Positions 22,170 through 32,112 of a stretch of 64,000 nt of DNA are shown here, piece after piece. Below the pieces are notes generated by a model. That model saw only the letters and a program-made list of their open reading frames with translations. It searched no databases and was not told the origin of the DNA. Positions within the stretch are counted from its first letter, which is position 1, and the number at the start of each line of letters is the position of its first letter. A program made the position numbers and the translations under genes. Source of the stretch: Leptospira johnsonii (GTDB lineage Bacteria > Spirochaetota > Leptospiria > Leptospirales > Leptospiraceae); contig NZ_BFAY01000005.1 in assembly GCF_003112675.1 (NCBI RefSeq), positions 186,001-250,000 of the forward strand, given 5' to 3'.

Positions 22170-22632
22170 GTAAAAGATTCGAACGGTTTCTTCTCTTTCA
22201 GATGGAAAAGAGAGTTTATGTCAGTATAGAATTTTGATTGGATCTCCTCGTCAAGTCAAACCTCCTCGAGATCCGCATTAATACAGATTCTCTAAGGTTC
22301 AGAATATTATTTGGCCAATACTCGTGCAGAGTGGTATGGCGATGCTAGTACAAGCAAATCTTAAACCGAATTCGGTCTTCAGACTTCTTCAAATGTAGTT
22401 TTCGGGAAAGGCACCACCAAAAGGAAAATCCTCCAGCGGTTTTTTTACTTTAAACCCTTAAATTCGCGAGTTTGTCAGGAATTTATAATATTCATTCTTC
22501 ATTTCCTGAGAAACCGTCGCTTAATTCTATATTCGTCTTTTTCTTTTTTTTCTAAACGTTTCGTTCCTAAAAAAAATCTCAGTTTTTTCTCTCTTATCTT
22601 AGATTTTCGGACCTCCACTTTTCGGGGAAAAC
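22170..22632. other. Intergenic region with a flaB-tail copy
   Basis: Besides the flaB remnant at 22315-22449, this region holds the acyltransferase promoter side (22170-22300) and an A+T-rich stretch (22450-22630) with no credible gene. Confidence 0.6.
22315..22449 (+). pseudogene. Remnant of a flagellin 3-prime end with decayed terminator
   Basis: From 22321 to the TAG at 22396-22398 the frame reads [19 protein letters not shown] and then FRLLQM, the C-terminus of the second flagellin with three replacements (T to M, L to F, K to R). It has no upstream flagellin sequence and no start. The terminator copy that follows keeps ACCACC and the run of seven T, but its stem is broken (CCAGCGGT in place of CCGGTGGT). 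It is a direct repeat of 20047-20181. Confidence 0.8.
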
Positions 22633-22674
22633 TATATTTAAGTATTGACTTAATTAAGTTTATACTTAAATATA
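22633..22674 (+). promoter_or_regulatory. Double ArsR-type operator overlapping the promoter
   Basis: Two abutting 16-base dyads, TTAAGTATTGACTTAA (22638-22653) and TTAAGTTTATACTTAA (22654-22669), each TTAAGT-N4-ACTTAA, lie inside a perfect 13-base inverted repeat (22633-22645 with 22662-22674). Putative -10 TATACT (22661-22666) would start RNA at about the ATG at 22674. No Shine-Dalgarno exists, so the mRNA may be leaderless. Autoregulation is inferred. Confidence 0.7.
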
Positions 22675-23000
22675 TGGCTATGCAGGCTTTAGATGCGATT
22701 GCGGACCCAACCAGGCGCAAAATTTTGGAATTACTTTTCGAAGGCGAATTAGGATCGGGAGAAATTGCGGGACATTTTGATATAAGTTCCGCAGCGATTT
22801 CCCAACATCTTAAGGTTTTGAGAGAATGTAATCTGATCCAAGTGAGAGTGGATGGACAGAGAAGGATCCACTCGTTGGATTACAAAGGTTGGAAAGAGAT
22901 CCAAGACTGGCTGGATAGAGCTAAATCTTTCTGGGAAGGAAGACTGGATCTTCTGGAAAAAGAATTGAGAGCCAATAAAATGAGAAAGGGGAGAAGATAG
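22674..23000 (+). CDS. ArsR/SmtB-family transcriptional regulator
   Basis: Winged-helix repressor of 108 residues. The helix-turn-helix reads ELGSGEIAGHFDISSAAISQHLKVLRE, with the preceding IADPTRRKILELLFEGE helix typical of the subgroup that is paired with SRPBCC/AHSA1 genes. Neither a metal-binding CxC nor a His/Asp cluster is seen, so the signal is probably not a metal. The start may be 22674 or the second ATG at 22680; neither has a ribosome-binding site. Its stop overlaps or abuts the start of the partner gene. The tandem operator immediately upstream suggests it represses its own operon. Confidence 0.9.
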   Translation: MAMQALDAIADPTRRKILELLFEGELGSGEIAGHFDISSAAISQHLKVLRECNLIQVRVDGQRRIHSLDYKGWKEIQDWLDRAKSFWEGRLDLLEKELRANKMRKGRR

Positions 23001-23002
23001 TG

Positions 23003-23554
23003 ATGAAAGATCTATCTGTAAATAAAACGTATGGGACCTTCACTTCGGACACAGAGGTTCGTTTCGAAAGACTATTACCGGGACCGATAGAAACTGTTTG
23101 GGAATATCTGACGGATTCTGAAAAGAGGGGAACCTGGCTTGCGAAAGGGGATATGGAATTGAAGGTAGGAGGAAAAGTAGAACTAAACTTTTTGCATTCT
23201 TCTTTATCCGACGAAAAAACTTATCCTGATAGATTTAAGGCAATGGAAAATGGGATCAGCGGAGTAGAAACCGTCACTGCAATTGATGCTCCACGTCTTT
23301 TAAGTTTCACCTGGCATCCTGATTCTGAAGTAAGTTTCGAATTGGTCGAAAGAGGAGAGGATGTACTCCTTACTCTAAGACATCGGAAACTGACAGACGA
23401 GAATGGTAAACTCATGGTCTCTTCCGGCTGGCATACTCATTTGGATATTCTGGTTTCTAAACTTTATAAGGAATCAGTCCCTAAGTTCTGGCAGACATTT
23501 GCGCAATATGAAACTTCATATGAGGAAAAACTAAAAACTATCGTCAAGAAATAA
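23003..23554 (+). CDS. SRPBCC/AHSA1-domain protein
   Basis: A cytoplasmic START-like ligand-binding fold protein of 183 residues. The activator-of-Hsp90-like signature is present: VRFERLLPGPIETVWEYLTDSEKRGTWLA near the start, and a C-terminal amphipathic helix. The function of the family is not fixed; in bacteria it is commonly encoded directly after an ArsR gene, as here, and is thought to bind small hydrophobic molecules. The ATG at 23003 is preferred, with GGGAG about 9 bases upstream; a GTG at 23000 overlapping the arsR stop is possible. Convergent with the next gene across a shared terminator. Confidence 0.85.
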   Translation: MKDLSVNKTYGTFTSDTEVRFERLLPGPIETVWEYLTDSEKRGTWLAKGDMELKVGGKVELNFLHSSLSDEKTYPDRFKAMENGISGVETVTAIDAPRLLSFTWHPDSEVSFELVERGEDVLLTLRHRKLTDENGKLMVSSGWHTHLDILVSKLYKESVPKFWQTFAQYETSYEEKLKTIVKK

Positions 23555-23566
23555 GGACTTAAAATA

Positions 23567-23597
23567 AAAAAGCCGACGAATATCTCGCCGGCTTTTC
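23567..23597. terminator. Bidirectional intrinsic terminator
   Basis: Stem AAAAGCCG/CGGCTTTT with inner CGA/TCG pairs, A-rich on the left and T-rich on the right, between the convergent SRPBCC gene and the lipoprotein gene at 23621. Confidence 0.8.
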
Positions 23598-23620
23598 TTT
23601 TAGATCGATTCTGAAATCGA

Positions 23621-24868
23621 TTATTTATTCGGAGTGAACTCTAAAGTAACAACACCTCTTGCAGCAGACTTGACATTCATTTTCTTAGTAGCTAAGAAAG
23701 TAAATCCTCTGTCTTTTTTATAGACTAATTCGTCCATAAACAGAGCGTCTTTTCCAGGGTAGGTAACTTCCCACTCAGAACCACTTACATTGCTTGCTCT
23801 GACATTGATGTCTTTTGCAGCAGTCAATTCCGCCAGATCGTCTTTGAACTTAGTGGATTCGTCAGCATCCAATCCGGTAAACTTGAGGATGATTGTATTA
23901 TTCTCAGTGAGATTGAACCATTCTTCCTTAAGTTGTTTGTTCACCTTTTTGGTTACGTCTTCTGCCCAACCCGCAAGTGCTTTTTCTCTGGAAACTTTTT
24001 GAGTGATATCTGCTCCACGAGCGTCTCCGTTTCCGGATGCTACGATTTTGCCGTCTCCCCAAAGTAGGATCACTTTGTAAGGTCCGGTGGCTGCAGTATT
24101 GAATAAAGGTCTATCCAAAGTTTTTCCACCGATTGCAGTTACAGGTGCTTGGTCTTCGGTCTCTACGGAACCTACTACCAAAACTTCTGCTCCCGAAGCC
24201 TGAGCTTGGATCAAAATTGCTGCTCCAGCATCCAAAGAGTTTACTGAATCCGCATTTAAGCCGGAAGGTTTAACAGTTTTAGAAGCAGTTCCTGGATCTA
24301 CGATCTTGTTGCCTGCTTTTTTGAGTCCTTTGATGATCTCAGCTTCTGCAATATTACCATTGCTTAAAGGAGCAACAGCTGCTCCTCCTACTTTAGAAGG
24401 AACTAAAACTACAATTCTTGGATTTCCTACGTCAGCAAGTAAACCTTCTACAGCAGTGGAAAGTTTAGATTCTTCGATGGTACAACGAACTGTAAGTTTT
24501 AAAATTGGTTGAGTATCGATCTTACCTTGGTCTTCGGAAACGATATCGTAAGATTTTACGAATGCATCCGTTTTGGAAAGTAGACTAGAGCCTAAACTTT
24601 CTCCGTCGGAAGCTTGGCTTTTGTTGGAAATTTCTTCACCAACTACTTTACGTACCGCATTAACTTTTGCGTCTTTGATCGCTCTTTGTTTTGCGTTTGC
24701 TATATCGCCGTTATAGATCGGAGCCTCTCCGATCACGGTGATGGTATTTCCTTCTCTAGTGAATTCTTCTTTTTTCTTGCGTCGGGATCCGTCACCCGTA
24801 GCGCATGCAAAAGCGAAACCTAAAATCAGTGTGAGAGCGGTAATCCGCAGGATGGGCAGCTTTGCCAT
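23621..24868 (-). CDS. Lipoprotein with FlgT/LPP20-like N-terminal domain
   Basis: A 415-residue envelope protein. The signal segment [11 protein letters not shown] ends in a cysteine with a relaxed spirochaetal lipobox. Residues about 45-135 ([22 protein letters not shown], then [13 protein letters not shown]) resemble the N-terminal domain of FlgT and the LPP20 lipoprotein fold; a Rossmann-like middle ([12 protein letters not shown]) and a second lower-confidence domain follow. In vibrios FlgT is part of a flagellar basal ring; here a flagellar role is only a possibility, although flagellins lie 3.5 kb away. Convergent with the SRPBCC gene. Confidence 0.6.
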   Translation of the reverse strand: MAKLPILRITALTLILGFAFACATGDGSRRKKKEEFTREGNTITVIGEAPIYNGDIANAKQRAIKDAKVNAVRKVVGEEISNKSQASDGESLGSSLLSKTDAFVKSYDIVSEDQGKIDTQPILKLTVRCTIEESKLSTAVEGLLADVGNPRIVVLVPSKVGGAAVAPLSNGNIAEAEIIKGLKKAGNKIVDPGTASKTVKPSGLNADSVNSLDAGAAILIQAQASGAEVLVVGSVETEDQAPVTAIGGKTLDRPLFNTAATGPYKVILLWGDGKIVASGNGDARGADITQKVSREKALAGWAEDVTKKVNKQLKEEWFNLTENNTIILKFTGLDADESTKFKDDLAELTAAKDINVRASNVSGSEWEVTYPGKDALFMDELVYKKDRGFTFLATKKMNVKSAARGVVTLEFTPNK

Positions 24869-24934
24869 ATCGCTTCCTTTTTCTCCTTGATGTATTGAAT
24901 TCTGTCTATTTACTGAACAAATAAGGTATCTTAC

Positions 24935-26194
24935 ATGCGGTTCAAAGAAAGAAACAAAAAAATCCTAACTTTACTCATTTTTTTTCTGACAATTTCCTCA
25001 GGCTCCTGCGTAGAAGCGTCATCCAGAAGTCATATTTCAAAATCCAAAATTATCCCTGCCGAAGTTTCCTTCTACGAACAAGTGCTTCCTAGTCTTTCCG
25101 GGAAAACCGTTGTTCTCGTTACGAATCCATCCGGTATCGGCAGACATCCTGAAAAGATCCTGAAAGAGTTTAAGGATAAAAAGGTAAAGATCAAACATCT
25201 GATCGGACTCGAGCACGGATTTTTAGGATTGGAAGAAGACTTCAGTAAGTCTCCAGTCACGATGGACGAGACTTTTCAACTTCCTATCTATCATATTTAT
25301 AAGGTAAAAAACTCCGAGATCCCTGCAATACTGAAAGGTGCAGACGCCGTCGTATTCGATGTAGTGGATATGGGAATGCGTTGTTATACATACGTAAGCG
25401 TTCTCAAACGTTTGATGGATAATTTGCCGGATCCAAACACTAAGTTTATTCTTTTAGATCATCCAAACCCCGCGTTGTATTTAGGTGCAAGAGGAGAAGG
25501 TATACAGAAGAAGTTTTTAAACTTTGCAGGAGAATTTCCATCTCTGTTTTTCACAGGTATGACTCTTGGAGAAGCTGCTGCTTTCTATAACGGAGAATAT
25601 CTGGGTGGAAAAGTAAAACTGGATATCATCTCGCCTGAAAATCTAAAAAGAGGCTTTGATTGGGATAGAGAAGGAATCCCTTGGTCCACACCTTCTCCGA
25701 ATCTACCTATGTTAGATTCCGCAAGAAATTATCTCGGGTTAGTATTATTAGAAGGAGTGAACGTCTCCGTAGGAAGAGGGACTCAGGCTCCATTCATATA
25801 TTTCGGCGCTCCTTGGATGAACGAACCGGAAGATATTATCTCAGAACTGAACGATGACAGTAAAGGGGATTATTATTACCAAAGCGTATTTTTCAAACCT
25901 ACCTTCGGTCCTTTTAAGGGAGAGATCTGCAGAGGCCTTCGTTTAACAGTTGTAAATCGTAAGTATGATCCTATCAGAATGGCGTATAATCTGACTTCCA
26001 TTATGAAAAAGAAATATAAGGATTTCAAATGGAGACAGTATGCGGATGGATCCCATAATATAGATTTTCTTTGGGGAACCGAAAAATTCAGAGAGTTTGT
26101 GGATGCGGGGAAAACATACGAAGAATTTAAGGCTTCTTATGCGGAATCTGAATCTTCTACCAATAAATTGATCCAAAAATATCTGATCTACTAA
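24935..26194 (+). CDS. DUF1343 protein, NamZ-type exo-beta-N-acetylmuramidase
   Basis: Probable peptidoglycan-recycling glycosidase that removes terminal N-acetylmuramic acid. The family motifs are all visible: [62 protein letters not shown], and [11 protein letters not shown]. The N-terminus has a hydrophobic signal stretch ending GSC, so the protein may be lipid-anchored or simply exported. Length (419 aa) is normal for the family. The following two genes are not obviously linked in function. Confidence 0.88.
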   Translation: MRFKERNKKILTLLIFFLTISSGSCVEASSRSHISKSKIIPAEVSFYEQVLPSLSGKTVVLVTNPSGIGRHPEKILKEFKDKKVKIKHLIGLEHGFLGLEEDFSKSPVTMDETFQLPIYHIYKVKNSEIPAILKGADAVVFDVVDMGMRCYTYVSVLKRLMDNLPDPNTKFILLDHPNPALYLGARGEGIQKKFLNFAGEFPSLFFTGMTLGEAAAFYNGEYLGGKVKLDIISPENLKRGFDWDREGIPWSTPSPNLPMLDSARNYLGLVLLEGVNVSVGRGTQAPFIYFGAPWMNEPEDIISELNDDSKGDYYYQSVFFKPTFGPFKGEICRGLRLTVVNRKYDPIRMAYNLTSIMKKKYKDFKWRQYADGSHNIDFLWGTEKFREFVDAGKTYEEFKASYAESESSTNKLIQKYLIY

Positions 26195-26225
26195 TGTTTT
26201 ATAATAGGATTTCGAAAGTGATATT

Positions 26226-26828
26226 ATGAGAACCGGATTCGCTGTTATATTCTGCTTTTGTTTTTCATTCTCTCTTTTGGCGGAAACTGAAAGAGGAGAA
26301 TGGAAAGAATACGGCCTGAAAGAGGTATTAGGCCGTTTGAAATTTTATGCATTCGCTAAGATTGCCCAAAGTGTGCGCACCGGAGCTTCTTTCGACCAAG
26401 AATTGTATGTAAAAGAGACTCCTTGTGGGCAAGATTTTCCAAAATTAGAAGGAAATTTCCAATGCGCATTACTCAAAGTTTCTACATTAGAGGATAAGTT
26501 AGCAGAAAGTTCGGAGCCTACAACTCCGAGCGTTGCCTCTACTACGAACGGTTTGACTCCGGCAAGAACGATACCTCCTCTTCCTATAAAAGCAAAATGG
26601 TATGAGGGGAGAACTCTCGCCGGTAAAGGTGTACTTTCTCTTCCAGGAAAAGAAGGTCAGAGTGAGTTGAAATTATTCTATCATACGGATGGAAAGCTAA
26701 GTCATTATCACTACGAAGATAAAATAGTGGTTTTTGACTGGAAAGGCCAGGAGTTAAGCACTATTCTAACCGTAAAAGTGGATCATATATTAAGACCACT
26801 CGGCGGTAAGGAATATTTTTTTCCATGA
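26226..26828 (+). CDS. Secreted protein of unknown function
   Basis: I do not recognise the family. The 200-residue product has a cleavable signal peptide ([19 protein letters not shown]), then a domain that opens [21 protein letters not shown] and a later beta-rich part ([39 protein letters not shown]). There are two cysteines in the mature part. The stop overlaps the start of the DUF2797 gene by 4 bases (ATGA), so the two genes are translationally coupled although one product is exported and the other seems cytoplasmic. Confidence 0.65.
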   Translation: MRTGFAVIFCFCFSFSLLAETERGEWKEYGLKEVLGRLKFYAFAKIAQSVRTGASFDQELYVKETPCGQDFPKLEGNFQCALLKVSTLEDKLAESSEPTTPSVASTTNGLTPARTIPPLPIKAKWYEGRTLAGKGVLSLPGKEGQSELKLFYHTDGKLSHYHYEDKIVVFDWKGQELSTILTVKVDHILRPLGGKEYFFP

Positions 26829-27679
26829 AAGAGTTCTCTTCCGGTTTCCTACGAATGATGGACCATGAAGGTATCAACCCGGTTGAATATATCTGGGTAG
26901 TAGCTTCCTATCCTTCTTCCGAATCCGGAAAACAAGAGGCTCAACTTGTTCCTGCAAATTTTAAGATCGGAAGTCTTGTAGGTAAAAGAGTAAAACTGGA
27001 ATTTACCGGAAAGATCCGCTGTGTGAATTGCGGAAAGGTCACAAGTAAAAGTTTCAACCAGGGAAGTTGTTTTTCCTGCTTCCAGACTTTAGCGGAGAAT
27101 GATCTATGTATTCTTCGGCCTGAGACCTGTCATTTTCATTTGGGGACTTGTAGGGAACCTGAATGGGGAGAAGGTTACTGCTTCCAGAAACATACTGTAT
27201 ATCTTGCGAACACAAGCGGTTTGAAAGTGGGGATCACCCGAGAAAAACCGGTCTCCAATCGTTGGGTGGATCAGGGCGCGCAAGAAGCGATCCCACTTTT
27301 AGAAGTTTCTTCCAGAAGGGATGCGGGGCTAATCGAAAGACAATTTACTACTGTCATAGACGATAAAACCAAATGGCAGAAGATGGTAACAGAGGATTCG
27401 GGGACCTTCGACCTAGTTTCCAAAAAGAAGGAACTCCTGGAAGTATTGGATTCCTGGGATTTGGGAGTTCCCTATACGGAATCCGAAGAACTGAATATTA
27501 CAAAATTAAGTTATCCTATTTTAGAATATCCCAAAAAATCCAAATCGTTTTCTCCAGATAAGGAGAAAGAAATCGATTCCAAATTACTCGGTATCAAAGG
27601 ACAATATCTTTTGTTCGAGGATGTAGTTATCAATATCCGCGCCTATGGCGGTTACGAAATCCGTTTGTATTCGGAGTGA
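26825..27679 (+). CDS. DUF2797 zinc-ribbon protein
   Basis: Cytoplasmic protein of 284 residues in the DUF2797 family, whose function is unknown. Cysteines near residues 60-130 form two Zn-binding pairs (CVNCG, CFSC, then C...C around [15 protein letters not shown]). The segment [17 protein letters not shown] followed by RW resembles the start of GIY-YIG/T5orf172-type nuclease folds (vYla...KVGiT), which suggests nucleic acid binding or cleavage, but this is an inference from pattern only. It overlaps the upstream secreted-protein gene by 4 bases. Confidence 0.75.
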   Translation: MKEFSSGFLRMMDHEGINPVEYIWVVASYPSSESGKQEAQLVPANFKIGSLVGKRVKLEFTGKIRCVNCGKVTSKSFNQGSCFSCFQTLAENDLCILRPETCHFHLGTCREPEWGEGYCFQKHTVYLANTSGLKVGITREKPVSNRWVDQGAQEAIPLLEVSSRRDAGLIERQFTTVIDDKTKWQKMVTEDSGTFDLVSKKKELLEVLDSWDLGVPYTESEELNITKLSYPILEYPKKSKSFSPDKEKEIDSKLLGIKGQYLLFEDVVINIRAYGGYEIRLYSE

Positions 27680-27687
27680 GTTGTCCT

Positions 27688-28551
27688 ATGAATAAAACTT
27701 CTATTCGCAAATATTTTCTGGTCCTATTTTTACTTTTCAGTCTCCAAGGCTGCGGCTGGATGGTGGACCTTGTTTTTCCTCTGGATGTGGACCGTTTTTT
27801 AGGAGAACAATTTTACAAGGCCGCAGTAACAGGCCAAGAGCACGGTAAAATTTACAAAGATAAGTCTTTGGAAAAATATCTACAATCTATCGTGGATCGC
27901 ATCTTAAAATCAAAATCCATTCAATACAAGGATGAATTCAAATATAAGGTAACCATAATAGACGACGATAAAGTGATTAATGCGATCTGTGCGCCCGGCG
28001 GATACATTTTCGTATATACTGGACTTCTTCATTTTGTAAAGAATGAGGCAACCTTAGCTGGCATACTTTCTCATGAGATCGCTCACGCCGAAAGAAGGCA
28101 TTCTACCAAACAATTATCCACGAATCTAACTTTATACTTTGGATTGTATTTTGTGCTCTCCTATGTGCTTGGTCCGGACCTGGCCGCACACGCGGCGGAT
28201 ATCGCGGGACTTTCTACAAATCTATTGGGTCTTGCAAATTCACGTTCTATGGAAGAAGAAGCGGACGAATACGGTTTTGGCTATATGAGATCAACTCCAT
28301 ATTATCCCGGAGCGATTGCGGATTTTTTCAAAGATATCCAAAAAGAGAAGAAGGTAAATCCTGAGTTAAAGGGGACCGATATTCCTTTGGAAAAATATTT
28401 GAGCACTCACCCTTTAGACGAGGATCGAATTTCAGCAAACGAAAGAAGGTTGAAAGAAGCGGGAATTGGGACGCCGAATCAAAAGTCTTTTTTTAAAGAA
28501 AGATACCGCAATAATATAGAAAAGTCTTTGGGAACCAAAGAAGAAGACTAA
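27688..28551 (+). CDS. M48-family metalloprotease lipoprotein
   Basis: Periplasmic zinc protease related to BepA/LoiP, which degrade or chaperone misassembled outer-membrane proteins. The signal LFLLFSLQGC ends in a canonical lipobox. The catalytic motif HEIAH lies within LSHEIAHAERRHS, and the third zinc ligand is the Glu of MEEEADEYG. The C-terminal STHPLDEDRI segment is typical. I choose the ATG at 27688 because GGAG lies 11 bases upstream; a GTG at 27676 overlapping the previous stop is possible. No TPR repeats follow, unlike BepA. Confidence 0.88.
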   Translation: MNKTSIRKYFLVLFLLFSLQGCGWMVDLVFPLDVDRFLGEQFYKAAVTGQEHGKIYKDKSLEKYLQSIVDRILKSKSIQYKDEFKYKVTIIDDDKVINAICAPGGYIFVYTGLLHFVKNEATLAGILSHEIAHAERRHSTKQLSTNLTLYFGLYFVLSYVLGPDLAAHAADIAGLSTNLLGLANSRSMEEEADEYGFGYMRSTPYYPGAIADFFKDIQKEKKVNPELKGTDIPLEKYLSTHPLDEDRISANERRLKEAGIGTPNQKSFFKERYRNNIEKSLGTKEED

Positions 28552-28649
28552 ATCCAGTTCGCCAGAAGCGGCCTGCGCCGGCCGATCTATTGAACGGCAT
28601 AGAAAGAAAGGTTGACTGATTTTTCTTCTAATCCGATAACCTTTGCGTC

Positions 28650-29840
28650 ATGAATTGGAAGAAAAAACTAAAAACTTGGGTGGATTCCGGACTCATTAGC
28701 CAGGCTCAGGCAGAGTCCATTCTCAAATTCGAAGATTCTAAAAAAATTCCTTACGTATTCTATTCCTTTTTAGCCTTAGGAATCGTAGTCATTGGACTCG
28801 GAGTCATCGCAATGGTGGCTGCTAACTGGGATAAGATTCATTATTCTGTAAAACTATTCACCAGTTTTACGATACTTTCCGGAATAGGGATCTCGATCCT
28901 TTACTCTCAAAGAAATGAGATCTGGAATGATACAATCCGATATCTTCTGGTTTTACTTCTTTGTGCATTATTTTTTGCGAATATTGGTTTAGTTTCGCAG
29001 ATCTATCATACGCAAGGAAAATTATACCAGGCACTTTTACTTTGGTCCGGGATTACGATCTTACTAGTGATCATGTATCCGGGTAGGGTCCTACAACATC
29101 TATGGATCGCGGTATTCAGTTCTTCTTTTTTAAGTTGGATAGACAATCATCCGGATATCGATTGGAAGGAGAGAAGTCATTATTTTTCTCTCTTCTTCTT
29201 TGTGGCTTCCTGGGTCTTTGCAGGGGTTGCGATCTTTACGGAGAGAAGGTTGGAAACTAAGGAGAGTAAAACTTCTATCCTAGTGAATCCGTTCTTACTT
29301 TGGGCTTTCGGATTTTTTATCACTTCTTCTATTTGGGGAAGTTTTGAGACCCGCGATATTCCGAATTTAGACCAAGATCTTGAATTTTCCAGAAGGTACG
29401 ATCTTCCTTTCTCTTGGTATTGGCCTTTACTTGTTCCAGTTCTGTTGATCGCAGTCTCCCAAATTTTCAGAAGGCGTTTCTCTCGCAGAAAAGTTATCTT
29501 ATTTTCCATTGCCGGAATATTTTTGGGATTTCTGAATTATCCTCAGGTATTCCATTCGTATGGAAAATATCCAGCTATGATATTTTTCTTTTTGGCTTGG
29601 ATACCGTTTACTTTCTTATTTTTCGAATCCAGAAGGTGGTTCGATCTATCATTGTTGATTTTAGGTGTTCGATTCGTATCAATCTATCTGGAAGTATTCG
29701 GAAGTTTGCTCGCTACTGGAATCGGGCTAATCATCTCCGGAGTGTTTATATTAGGTTTCAGTATCTTAGTATTTAGGATGAGAGAAAAGATCAGAAATGC
29801 CGCGAACCAACTCTTTCAATCGGAGGAATTAGGAATATGA
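28650..29840 (+). CDS. DUF2157 multispanning membrane protein
   Basis: A 396-residue inner-membrane protein. A short cytoplasmic helix-rich N-terminus (KLKTWVDSGLISQAQAESIL) opens DUF2157, followed by about ten to twelve hydrophobic segments. The function of this family is not known. It overlaps the next gene by 4 bases, and that gene encodes a GDYXXLXY-type protein, which is the normal genomic partner of DUF2157, so the two presumably form a complex at the membrane. Confidence 0.82.
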   Translation: MNWKKKLKTWVDSGLISQAQAESILKFEDSKKIPYVFYSFLALGIVVIGLGVIAMVAANWDKIHYSVKLFTSFTILSGIGISILYSQRNEIWNDTIRYLLVLLLCALFFANIGLVSQIYHTQGKLYQALLLWSGITILLVIMYPGRVLQHLWIAVFSSSFLSWIDNHPDIDWKERSHYFSLFFFVASWVFAGVAIFTERRLETKESKTSILVNPFLLWAFGFFITSSIWGSFETRDIPNLDQDLEFSRRYDLPFSWYWPLLVPVLLIAVSQIFRRRFSRRKVILFSIAGIFLGFLNYPQVFHSYGKYPAMIFFFLAWIPFTFLFFESRRWFDLSLLILGVRFVSIYLEVFGSLLATGIGLIISGVFILGFSILVFRMREKIRNAANQLFQSEELGI

Positions 29841-30400
29841 AAAAGTTAACCATTTCGGTCGTTGCAGTATTCTTACCAATTCTCGTTTTAGCCTCGGTTG
29901 CCTTAGAAAGAGAATTCGATCTTAGGAATGGGAAAGTTTTGATCCTCCCGATTACAGGATATGATCCTAGAGATTTGCTTTCAGGACATTACCTAAGGTT
30001 CCAGATAGATCGAAAATATTCAGACGATGTTTGTCAAAAAGGAGATTACGTTTCTTCTGCGGTAGACTCGGCGGCAGCAAGCACAGACGGAAGTTCTAGG
30101 TTAACTAAAAAGGAAACCTGCGTTTGTTTCGATTCCAGAGAACCTTCTGAATATGATGTACGTTTTTATTCGGATTGTAACGAGGTTAAAAACGATACTA
30201 GCTGCTGGAATTATATCAAAGGGGAATGTAATTACGGAAACTTTAATTATCCTTTCCGCAAATACTATATCCCGGAAGAGGGCGCCCAAAAGTTAGAGGA
30301 AAAACTCCGAGAGCCTGGCGCCAAAATCCAATTGAGAATAGATGAAAAGGGAAATGGCCTCATCGAAAAGATTATTTGGCCGGAGGTATCTTCGCAGTAA
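29837..30400 (+). CDS. GDYXXLXY-type membrane-anchored protein
   Basis: A 187-residue protein with an N-terminal hydrophobic helix ([16 protein letters not shown]) and an exported domain. The family signature, usually D-P-R-D-L-x-x-G-D-Y-x-x-L-x-Y, reads [15 protein letters not shown] here: the Asp of GDY is replaced by His. The domain also has six or more cysteines, unusual for the family, which may form disulfides in the periplasm. It is paired with DUF2157 upstream. Its 3-prime end overlaps the convergent dehydrogenase gene by 29 bases. Confidence 0.78.
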   Translation: MKKLTISVVAVFLPILVLASVALEREFDLRNGKVLILPITGYDPRDLLSGHYLRFQIDRKYSDDVCQKGDYVSSAVDSAAASTDGSSRLTKKETCVCFDSREPSEYDVRFYSDCNEVKNDTSCWNYIKGECNYGNFNYPFRKYYIPEEGAQKLEEKLREPGAKIQLRIDEKGNGLIEKIIWPEVSSQ

Positions 30401-31250
30401 TATCGTTTAGGCTGCAATAGTCCTTTTCTCCCAGACCCGCCTCCATCCCGGAGCGGTAGATCTCATCTAGTCCGGAACAGAGTGGCAATTTTGTTCCGGA
30501 TGTTTTTCCTAAAGAGAGTGCATGTTTGAGATCCTTGTACATATTCTTGAGAGCGAAATGAGTCTCATAATTTCCTGAGAATACGAATGGAAACTTGAAT
30601 TCTGAAATTCCGGACTTGGCAGCGGATTGTTCTAAGATAGATTTAAGGATAGAAGGATCTATACCTTGGTCTTTTGCCAAAGAAAAACCTTCCATATATA
30701 CTTGGAAGATCCCGGCTTGAACCATATTCAATGCGATTTTCGCTTTCTGCCCATCTCCGACCTCTCCGCAATAGACAGTGTTTTTTCCGCAAATCTCAAA
30801 GATAAAATGTATCTCTTGGATACTTTCCTTGGATTTTGCTCCTACCATAAATAGGATCTGACCGTCTCTCGCAGCGTTTTTGGAACCGGTCATTGGAGCA
30901 TCTAAGAAATGAATATTCTGTTTTCTGAATGTATCGTTTAGTTTAAGTGTAAGAGAAGGGGAGGTGGTCCCGACATCTATCACATATTTTGCATTCGTTT
31001 CTAAAAACCCGGAGGAGAATACTGACTCTTCTACTACCTGATCTTCTGTGAGGCAGAGTATTATAATTTCTGAATTTTTGACTGCCTCTTTAATATTTCC
31101 ATGGATGGACGTATTATCAGATTTCAGATCTTGGATCTTTTCTGGATTACGGGCGTATAATTGGAGAGAATGACCTTTGGAAGAGAGATTATTTGCGATC
31201 CCTCTACCCATAATTCCTGTACCTATGATTGCAATTTTACGAGAAGACAT
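30372..31250 (-). CDS. NAD(P)-dependent beta-hydroxyacid dehydrogenase
   Basis: Member of the 3-hydroxyisobutyrate dehydrogenase/glyoxylate reductase family. Seen are the Rossmann motif [17 protein letters not shown], the linker [18 protein letters not shown] (substrate site) and the catalytic lysine region [13 protein letters not shown]. The product is 292 residues from the ATG at 31250; an upstream ATG at 31268 adds six residues. The substrate (3-hydroxyisobutyrate, succinic semialdehyde or glyoxylate) cannot be told from the sequence. Confidence 0.85.
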   Translation of the reverse strand: MSSRKIAIIGTGIMGRGIANNLSSKGHSLQLYARNPEKIQDLKSDNTSIHGNIKEAVKNSEIIILCLTEDQVVEESVFSSGFLETNAKYVIDVGTTSPSLTLKLNDTFRKQNIHFLDAPMTGSKNAARDGQILFMVGAKSKESIQEIHFIFEICGKNTVYCGEVGDGQKAKIALNMVQAGIFQVYMEGFSLAKDQGIDPSILKSILEQSAAKSGISEFKFPFVFSGNYETHFALKNMYKDLKHALSLGKTSGTKLPLCSGLDEIYRSGMEAGLGEKDYCSLNDITAKIPPAK

Positions 31251-31295
31251 ACGGAAAGTTTCCCGCAAAGAGCTGCATTTGGCAAGAAAAAGGTT

Positions 31296-32045
31296 TTAGA
31301 AAGAGCTGAGTGCCGCGCGGATAAAGCTTGTGACCGGAGCCTGCTCTCTGGTATCTTCCAGGCCTTCTCTCAATTCTCTTAGGACGATCTGCGCATCCGT
31401 TAAAACAGTATTCACATTCGTATGAAGATCGTCTCTATTAATGAGCCTACCTAAGGTTCCGTCTCCGCTATTGATCTTAGTAGTGATATCTGCAACGTTA
31501 GAGAAAGTTTTTCGGATATCTCCTCTGTTTTCTGCGATTAGCTCGGAAAGAGAAACGAGAGGATCCTGCAATACTCTTCCTTTTAAGGAAGTCGCACCTG
31601 TTTTGTAATCAACAACTTGGAAGGTCCTTGGTGCACCTTTCCCTTCTTCCGTGGATTCGGAAGTTCCCGGATCTATGGAGATGACTCGGCCGGAAAGCAA
31701 ACTTTCGTTACGTATTGCAATATCATAATTTTCGTAAAGACGTACTGGTTCTTTTAGAAGAATGGTGACTTCTACCCTTGTAGCGACTCCCACTTCTCCT
31801 GCCGGCAGCACAGCTCCATTCTCGTCGATTTGGATGAGTCGAATACTAGAAACATATCCGAATGGCACACCTTGCACGGTGACCTTGTTTCCCACCTTGA
31901 TTCCTTCCGAGTTTTTGAAATTGATCTTTAGGAATTCACCCCGTTTTTGAACAGGTCCTCCTTCGGTCATTACGGTAAAGTAACCGACTACGACCAAGGC
32001 AACGGAAAAGATAGCACCTACTAAAAGATAACGAAAGGATTTCAT
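31296..32045 (-). CDS. mlaD: MCE/MlaD-family lipid-transport protein
   Basis: Periplasmic substrate-binding ring component of an MCE phospholipid transporter. One N-terminal membrane helix ([20 protein letters not shown]) is followed by the MCE domain with [28 protein letters not shown], and a helical C-terminal tail ([21 protein letters not shown], a common MCE-tail motif). Length 249 aa fits a single-MCE MlaD. It is the last gene of an operon with the ATPase and permease; gap to the ATPase 67 bases. Confidence 0.88.
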   Translation of the reverse strand: MKSFRYLLVGAIFSVALVVVGYFTVMTEGGPVQKRGEFLKINFKNSEGIKVGNKVTVQGVPFGYVSSIRLIQIDENGAVLPAGEVGVATRVEVTILLKEPVRLYENYDIAIRNESLLSGRVISIDPGTSESTEEGKGAPRTFQVVDYKTGATSLKGRVLQDPLVSLSELIAENRGDIRKTFSNVADITTKINSGDGTLGRLINRDDLHTNVNTVLTDAQIVLRELREGLEDTREQAPVTSFIRAALSSF

Positions 32046-32112
32046 TTAGGATCCAAATTCTTACTATATATATCGGACTTTTTATCCAGAATATTCTCTT
32101 AGGACCCAGGTT

